Shown in pieces: positions 15,534 through 19,290 of a stretch of DNA of 19,290 nucleotides (the first letter of the stretch is position 1; every line of letters starts with the position of its first letter). The DNA comes from JANNRW01 sp031401815 (GTDB lineage: Bacteria; Desulfobacterota; Desulfuromonadia; Geobacterales; DSM-12255). The notes under the pieces are model-generated. The model was not told the origin of the DNA. It made no database searches and saw only the letters and a program-made list of their open reading frames with translations. Position numbers and translations under genes: made by a program. Location of the stretch: NCBI GenBank assembly GCA_031401815.1, contig JANNRW010000270.1, positions 1 to 19,290 on the forward strand, written 5' to 3'.

Positions 15534-17129
15534 CTACTCGCAGAGATCGAGTTTGATATCCCAGTTCTTGATCTTCATTGTTCCGTTCTTCTCAAGATTC
15601 AGGTGCATCTTGAAGGCGCGATCCCAGAGCTGCGGCTCGTGAGCAACTTTTCTGCGCAGACAGTCGGCCAGAGCCATCTCATAGTACTCGGTAAGGATAG
15701 GCTTGTAGTCAGGGTGTGCGCACTTTGCAATGATAACTTTGGCGCGGTCGCGTGGGCAGAGGCCCCGCAGATCTGCCAGACCCTGCTCGGTGATTACACA
15801 ATCAAGGTCGTGCTCGGTGTGGTCGATATGGGAGCAGTGGGGCACAACGCAGGAGATGCCCGTCGGATCGGTCTTGGAAGGACGCGACGACGGTGTATGC
15901 ATCATCTTAAGGTAACCGTTGCGGAGGAAGTCGCCGGAACCGCCGAGACCGTTGATCATCCGTGTACCGCCGACAAGGGTGGAGTTGGCATGTGCATACA
16001 TATCGATCTCAACCGGTGTATTCATGGCAATGCACCCCAGACGACGAATCGGCTCCGGTGCATTTGAGATCGAGAGGGGGCGGAGGGTGATCTTGTCAAA
16101 ATACTTGTCCCAGTTGTCAAAGAAACGCGGGAAACCAGGATTTTCCGAGAGTGAAAGAGAACAGGAAGAAGCGTGGTCGCACTTGCCGGAATCGAAGAGA
16201 TCAAGCATTGTATCCTGCAAAACTTCGGTGTAGACCGTCAGGTTGTAGAAGGGGCCCTTGGCAAGTCCACCGATAACTGCATTAGCAATGGAACCTACAC
16301 CTGACTGAAGGGGCAGCAGGTTGTCAGGCAGACGACCCATCTTTACTTCATGGGTGAAAAAGTCGATGACGTGGTTAGCGATTGCATCGGAAGTGTCGTC
16401 CATTTCTGTAAAGGCGCGCCCTTTATCACGAAGCTTGGATTCGACAATTGCTATGATCTTCTTCGGATCGCAGGCGATGGAGGTGGAACCAATACGGGAT
16501 CCGGCCTTTGTAATGTTCAGAACCTGACGGTTTGGAGGAGTTCCGCAGGAGAGCAGGTCATGGATCCCTTCAAAAGAGGGTTGTCCGGTATTTACCTCTA
16601 TGATGATCTTGTCGCACATCATAAGTATTTCTGGTATGACGCCGCAGGAAGCGGTCGGCACCAGGCTGCCGTCTTCGGTGATTGCAGATACTTCGATAAT
16701 GGCAAGGTCGAGTCGACCTGATTCAGTATCCTTGGTATAAAAGCCGTAGCCCAGATCCTGGGCAAAAAGGGAGAGATGCTTGTCGCCCATACGGATGCGA
16801 CCTTCGTTGATGCCAGCGGCAATGTTCTTGCCGGTCTGGTAAGGCCAGCGGCGGTCGATCATGTCAAGTGTAGCCCATCGATCTTCAGTTTCGGCACCAA
16901 CAGAAGCACCAATAAAAAGATTGAACTTCCACTTCCCCTGGAGGTTGTTCTTTTCAACATGGTCGGCAACAGCAATAGGCACAACTTTCGGGTAACCGGA
17001 CGGGGTGAAACCTGACCAGCCAAGATTCATTCCGGGCTTGAAGAACTGAACCGTCTCCTCGGCCGTCATGACTTTGCTCAAAAGTGATTTGTGACGTACG
17101 CGATCCTGTAGAGTACCGTAATCTGACAT
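15534..17129 (-). CDS. Acetyl-CoA hydrolase/transferase family: probable succinyl-CoA:acetate CoA-transferase
   Basis: A 531-residue class I CoA-transferase. The family forms a glutamyl-CoA intermediate; here the likely catalytic residue is E302 in LTVYTEVLQD. Other family segments are FKPGMNLGWSGFTPSGYPKVVP (about 30-51), QSGVGSIANAVIGGL (275-289) and the glycine-rich MINGLGGSGDFLRNGYL. In Geobacter, enzymes of this family convert acetate and succinyl-CoA to acetyl-CoA and succinate, linking acetate activation to the TCA cycle; length and context fit that, though sequence alone does not exclude a hydrolase or another acyl pair. The ATG has an ideal Shine-Dalgarno (AGGAGG, six bases). A strong predicted promoter gives a leader of about 95 bases, and a strong terminator follows. 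Confidence 0.9.
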   Translation of the reverse strand: MSDYGTLQDRVRHKSLLSKVMTAEETVQFFKPGMNLGWSGFTPSGYPKVVPIAVADHVEKNNLQGKWKFNLFIGASVGAETEDRWATLDMIDRRWPYQTGKNIAAGINEGRIRMGDKHLSLFAQDLGYGFYTKDTESGRLDLAIIEVSAITEDGSLVPTASCGVIPEILMMCDKIIIEVNTGQPSFEGIHDLLSCGTPPNRQVLNITKAGSRIGSTSIACDPKKIIAIVESKLRDKGRAFTEMDDTSDAIANHVIDFFTHEVKMGRLPDNLLPLQSGVGSIANAVIGGLAKGPFYNLTVYTEVLQDTMLDLFDSGKCDHASSCSLSLSENPGFPRFFDNWDKYFDKITLRPLSISNAPEPIRRLGCIAMNTPVEIDMYAHANSTLVGGTRMINGLGGSGDFLRNGYLKMMHTPSSRPSKTDPTGISCVVPHCSHIDHTEHDLDCVITEQGLADLRGLCPRDRAKVIIAKCAHPDYKPILTEYYEMALADCLRRKVAHEPQLWDRAFKMHLNLEKNGTMKIKNWDIKLDLCE

Positions 17130-17231
17130 CTTCTACCTCCTGTTTTTGTTTTGGTCTGTTAAAGCAGGCTTGCTAGAGCCCAATAATGGAACTTAAATGC
17201 TGTATACATTATGCCGGAAAAGTAAAACCGG

Positions 17232-17260
17232 ATTTTACTCAAGCGCTACAGTTTCGTCAA
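17232..17260 (-). promoter_or_regulatory. Predicted sigma70-type promoter of the CoA-transferase gene
   Basis: On the minus strand TTGACG (17255-17260) and TAAAAT (17232-17237) are 17 bases apart. The start would be near 17225, leaving a leader of about 95 bases. The leader begins with a CCGG...CCGG inverted repeat and could hold a regulatory structure; no known riboswitch is recognised. Confidence 0.65.
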
Positions 17261-17357
17261 GCTAAATAATTAGGAGTTTCCCAGTATATAAACCTCTTGA
17301 GATTAATACCCTGCTATGCTAAATCACCGTATACACTTTATCGTATGGGGGCAGAGA

Positions 17358-17831
17358 ATGAGTGAAGCCAAAGATGTCTGTTACACTTTTGAAGGGGCTG
17401 TCGAAATGGCTATCAGCATGGAAAATGAAGGCTTCAGGAGTTATCTTGACGCCATACGCAAAGTAACCTTCAAAGGTGCGAAAGAGATACTGAAAGAGTC
17501 AGCGCTTGATGAGCTTAATCACAAGTTCCAGCTGGAAAAGGCACTGATTGACGGTTATGTTGCGGGAGAAAATCTCCAGACACCAGTTCCAACCATGCAG
17601 CTTGATTACTTTCTCAAAAAGCCGACCCTCAACTCCGGTTCAACGCCACGTGAAGCGCTCGCCTTTTCCATCCATCTTGAAAAAGGAGCCATAGATTTCT
17701 ACCGCAAGATGGCCTCCGGCTGCGCAGGCGCCCCGATGGCAGAGCTTTTCCAGCGACTCCTCTCCGATGAAAGCCGCCATCTCCAATCCCTTGAAGATCT
17801 CTACGAAGAGCATTTCATGACGGAAAACTGA
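17358..17831 (+). CDS. Rubrerythrin/ferritin-like di-iron protein
   Basis: A 157-residue four-helix-bundle protein with the ligand pattern of the ferritin-like/rubrerythrin family: E24 in SMENEGFRSYL, E52-x-x-H55 in DELNHKFQLE, E108 in HLEKGAIDFY and E138-x-x-H141 in DESRHLQSLE. There is no C-terminal CxxC rubredoxin domain, so it is the erythrin-like part only. Relatives are linked to peroxide reduction or iron handling in anaerobes; the exact activity is not shown. ATG 17358 follows GGGG by seven bases and gives the usual length; the upstream ATG at 17316 would add 14 atypical residues. It diverges from the CoA-transferase gene, and a terminator-like repeat follows 26 bases after its stop. 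Confidence 0.85.
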   Translation: MSEAKDVCYTFEGAVEMAISMENEGFRSYLDAIRKVTFKGAKEILKESALDELNHKFQLEKALIDGYVAGENLQTPVPTMQLDYFLKKPTLNSGSTPREALAFSIHLEKGAIDFYRKMASGCAGAPMAELFQRLLSDESRHLQSLEDLYEEHFMTEN

Positions 17832-17857
17832 GGCAAGAGAATAATTCTGATACAACT

Positions 17858-17946
17858 AAAATCCCCCGCACGGCAACGCCGACGACGGGGGATTTTGAAT
17901 TCAGGGTTTCAGATTCAGAATCGGGGATTTTCACCATTCACTATTA
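17858..17946. repeat. Left copy of the direct repeat flanking higBA; also a terminator hairpin
   Basis: It begins with the hairpin AAAATCCCCCG (17858-17868) / CGGGGGATTTT (17886-17896), with a smaller CGGC-AAC-GCCG stem in its loop, and continues through a GATTCAGAATCGGGGATTTT segment into TTCACCA-TTCACTA. The same series of elements recurs at 18649-18720. The hairpin probably terminates both the di-iron gene (plus) and higA (minus). Confidence 0.85.
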
Positions 17947-17985
17947 CTTTTCACTTTTCACTATTCACTCTTTATTCAGCTTTGA

Positions 17986-18300
17986 TTACGCATGAAGAAG
18001 GCACGACATTGCCGGAATAAAAGAGTGAACCTCCTGCTCAACCTTGCTACCAATGGTCTGCCTGGCTATCTTCAGATCATACGCGGTCTGGAGGTTTAGC
18101 CAGAATTCAGGTGTGGTGCCGAAAAACCGGGATATGCGGAGTGCTGTGTCAGCAGTAATGGAGCGACTGCCGTTTAAAATTGCAGAAATCCGGTTTGCAG
18201 GGACATGCAGCGCATGTGCAAAGGCATTGGCCGACATGCTGATTTCTGCAAGCTCATCCTTTAAAACCTCTCCGGGGTGTATTGGTCGCATTCCGTTCAT
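17986..18300 (-). CDS. higA: HigA-type antitoxin (XRE family)
   Basis: A 104-residue antitoxin that neutralises the adjacent toxin and normally represses the operon. It starts with the family signature MRPIHPGEVLKDEL, followed by a helix-turn-helix at about 22-47 (MSANAFAHALHVPANRISAILNG) and ITADTALRISRFFGTTPEFWLNLQTAYDLKIA, all typical of HigA/VapI proteins. ATG 18300 has AGG nine bases upstream; the longer frame to 18327 would overlap the toxin gene. It lies 13 bases after higB. A palindrome over the higB promoter is its likely operator. Confidence 0.93.
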   Translation of the reverse strand: MNGMRPIHPGEVLKDELAEISMSANAFAHALHVPANRISAILNGSRSITADTALRISRFFGTTPEFWLNLQTAYDLKIARQTIGSKVEQEVHSFIPAMSCLLHA

Positions 18301-18313
18301 GGCAAATATCCTT

Positions 18314-18592
18314 TCAATGATAGTCAACTATCTCAACGTTGTGCGCTCCGTCCTCTTGCCACTCAAAGCATACTCTCCACTGCAAATTGATGCGGATACT
18401 CTGCTGCCCATTCCGATCCCCTCCCAGAGTCTCGAAGCGATTACTCGGAAGATTCATCAAATCCTGAATACAAGTAGCGCTCTCAAGAATCTGCAACCTC
18501 TTTTCAGCTTGTTGGGCAAATGCCTGGAAACGCGTCACCCGCCCACCATGGTAAAATTTTTCGGTCTGCTTGCAGGCAAAAGAACGTATCAT
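18314..18592 (-). CDS. higB: HigB-type toxin (RelE superfamily)
   Basis: A 92-residue toxin predicted to cut mRNA on the ribosome. Family features are MIRSFACKQTEKFYHG, LPSNRFETLGGDRNGQQSIRIN and the ending QWRVCFEWQEDGAHNVEIVDYH. The order toxin then antitoxin is that of higBA. The predicted transcription start falls on or within two bases of its ATG, and no Shine-Dalgarno is visible, so the transcript may be leaderless. The module lies between two copies of a terminator-like direct repeat, suggesting insertion as a unit. Confidence 0.93.
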   Translation of the reverse strand: MIRSFACKQTEKFYHGGRVTRFQAFAQQAEKRLQILESATCIQDLMNLPSNRFETLGGDRNGQQSIRINLQWRVCFEWQEDGAHNVEIVDYH

Positions 18593-18598
18593 GATTTT

Positions 18599-18634
18599 AG
18601 ATTAAGTCTGTTTACGTTGTACGTCAAGCGTAAA
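18599..18634 (-). promoter_or_regulatory. higBA promoter with overlapping palindromic operator
   Basis: On the minus strand TTGACG (18622-18627) and TAATCT (18599-18604) are 17 bases apart. A 24-base imperfect palindrome (18611-18634) with TTTACG/CGTAAA arms and central ACGT covers the -35 box and half the spacer, as expected for an autorepressing HigA. The start is predicted at about 18592, the A of the higB ATG. Confidence 0.7.
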
Positions 18635-18648
18635 AGATTGTTTCAGCC

Positions 18649-18720
18649 AAAATCCCCCGCACGGCACCGCCGACGGGGGATTTTGGATTCAGAACCGGGG
18701 GTTTTCACCATTCACTATTC
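18649..18720. repeat. Right copy of the direct repeat flanking higBA; also a terminator hairpin
   Basis: Hairpin AAAATCCCCCG (18649-18659) / CGGGGGATTTT (18674-18684), followed by GGATTCAGAACCGGGGGTTTT and TTCACCA-TTCACTA. It matches the left copy in order and sequence except for small indels: 3 bases shorter in the loop and lacking an internal duplicated GTTTCAGATTCAG-like stretch. It lies just upstream of the higB promoter and downstream of the DUF1566 remnant. Confidence 0.85.
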
Positions 18721-18745
18721 ACCATTCACTATTCACTATTCACCA
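18704..18745. repeat. Heptamer tandem repeat (TTCACCA/TTCACTA)x6
   Basis: Six consecutive seven-base units: TTCACCA, TTCACTA, TTCACCA, TTCACTA, TTCACTA, TTCACCA. Three more units lie at 18811-18831, and a short degenerate version follows the left higBA repeat (17930 onward). They resemble short tandemly repeated intergenic sequences known from several bacteria. No coding role is seen. Confidence 0.95.
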
Positions 18746-18776
18746 GATTCCAGCCCGACCACCGGCCTCGCACTAC

Positions 18777-18808
18777 TCAACACCTCAACGATTCAACAAT
18801 TCAACAGC
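18777..18808. repeat. Octamer tandem repeat TCAACNNN x4
   Basis: Four eight-base units (TCAACACC, TCAACGAT, TCAACAAT, TCAACAGC) sit between the two heptamer arrays. The first five bases are invariant and the last three vary. Confidence 0.85.
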
Positions 18809-18810
18809 TT

Positions 18811-18831
18811 TTCACCATTCACCATTCACTA
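18811..18831. repeat. Second heptamer array, three units
   Basis: TTCACCA, TTCACCA, TTCACTA; the same unit as the array at 18704-18745, placed just downstream of the DUF1566 remnant stop. Confidence 0.9.
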
Positions 18832-18851
18832 TTCCCAAATCCCCAAATAAC

Positions 18852-19150
18852 CTACTGTCCGGCGCGCACTGGCCAAACATAGCTGTAGTTGCCCTTACCG
18901 CTACCGTCCACGTAGCCGTACTTCATACCGACGAGCCAGGCGTTATAGGTGTTATAGGCGAAGCTGCTGGACGACCAGTAGTAGAAGGACTGGACGCCGG
19001 TAAACGGATGCCCGGATGGCAGAGCCGGATTATATCTGGACCGATCCACCAGGCTCTGCAATTCCTTGCGGTTTGGCAACCGCCACTGACCCGAGGTGGA
19101 GCTGTCGGTCAGACCGCACGCAGGGCTGGACAGGTGTTGGCGCTTGTAAG
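18852..19150 (-). pseudogene. DUF1566 (Lcl_C) domain protein, 5' part removed by an IS end
   Basis: The remaining C-terminal piece of about 99 residues shows the DUF1566 signature: CGLTDSSTSGQWRLPNRKEL, the middle LVDRSRYNPALPSGHPF, then YYWSSSSFAYNTYNAWLV and the ending YSYVWPVRAGQ before the stop. DUF1566 has a C-type-lectin-like fold and is usually the C-terminal part of longer secreted or surface proteins; some relatives are targets of diversity-generating retroelements. The start and most of the gene are missing: similarity stops near 19150, exactly where an IS21-like tip begins. Any apparent ATG in this frame lies in the IS sequence. Confidence 0.85.
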
Positions 19151-19290
19151 TGTGATTTTTCAAGACCATTCCCCCACTTTTTGACCTGATTTTTCAGAAG
19201 CATTCCCCCACCCAATTTTCAAGAGCATTCCCCCACCCACGGCAGGATTCTCACCCGGCGCTCTGTACAACCTGTAGCATCGTTACTTCA
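19151..19290. mobile_element. Second IS21-like element, one terminus (continues past window end)
   Basis: The tip TGTGA at 19151 is followed by three copies of a 23-base unit with consensus ATTTTTCARNANCATTCCCCCAC, at 19155-19177, 19189-19211 and 19214-19236. A TGT tip with several spaced repeats is typical of IS21-family ends. The repeat unit is unrelated to that at 1-139, so this is a different element. No transposase reading frame is seen in the remaining bases. Confidence 0.7.

Noticed and set aside
18704..18831. CRISPR array
   Set aside because: Units are 7-8 bases with no spacers and no cas genes nearby.
18044..18850. Plus-strand open frame of 268 codons ending in repeated FTIHYSP units
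   Set aside because: It runs antisense through higA and higB, and its ending is translation of the TTCACYA heptamers; no ribosome site and no family resemblance.

Overview
The window looks like chromosomal DNA of a Geobacter-like bacterium (Desulfuromonadales/Geobacterales). This rests on gene content: a succinyl-CoA:acetate CoA-transferase of the type these bacteria use to run the TCA cycle on acetate, a short acetyl-CoA-synthetase-like ligase, the futalosine menaquinone gene mqnC, a PEP synthase/PPDK regulatory kinase, a rubrerythrin-like di-iron protein and a DUF1566 remnant. No rRNA, tRNA or CRISPR array was recognised. No stretch over 300 bases lacks a gene.

Layout. (1) 1-139 is one end of an IS21-like insertion element; it has cut off the 3' half of an MBOAT O-acetyltransferase gene (140-935, minus). 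(2) 982-4592 is accessory DNA, all on the minus strand: a SAM methyltransferase, an AlbA_2/HATPase/winged-helix regulator and an AAA_14/DUF4143 ATPase. (3) 4706-9191 is core-like and minus-strand: AMP-forming acyl-CoA synthetase, an OmpR-type response regulator, the PPDK/PEP-synthase regulator and an M20 amidohydrolase. (4) 9329-11002, plus strand, is the translation-related pair prmA-rsmE, which abut. (5) 11010-14674, minus strand, is htrA-mqnC-rnd, a probable operon. (6) 14740-17129, minus strand, is a DUF2786 gene and the CoA-transferase. (7) 17358-17831, plus strand, is the di-iron protein. (8) 17858-18850 is a higBA toxin-antitoxin module between two copies of a terminator-like direct repeat, followed by short tandem repeats. 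(9) 18852-19150 is a DUF1566 fragment cut at its 5' side by a second, different IS21-like end (19151 onward).

The most interesting observation is at the 3' end of the acyl-CoA synthetase gene. The 33 bases encoding its C-terminus TDAGDVSTLEG recur directly downstream of the next two minus-strand genes (3202-3234 and 1745-1777). The copies keep the reading frame and differ almost only at synonymous positions, which is what element-borne attachment sites acquired from related genomes would look like. I infer that the 3' end of this gene is an integration hotspot, with the ATPase and the AlbA-type regulator as successive one-gene cargoes.

Functionally, several core genes fit acetate-based metabolism: two routes of acetate activation (ligase and CoA-transferase) and a regulator of PEP formation. 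Expression signals that can be read directly are good sigma70-type promoters before the ATPase, M20, htrA, CoA-transferase and higB genes. Two intrinsic terminators are followed almost at once by a start codon, leaving little room for a separate promoter.
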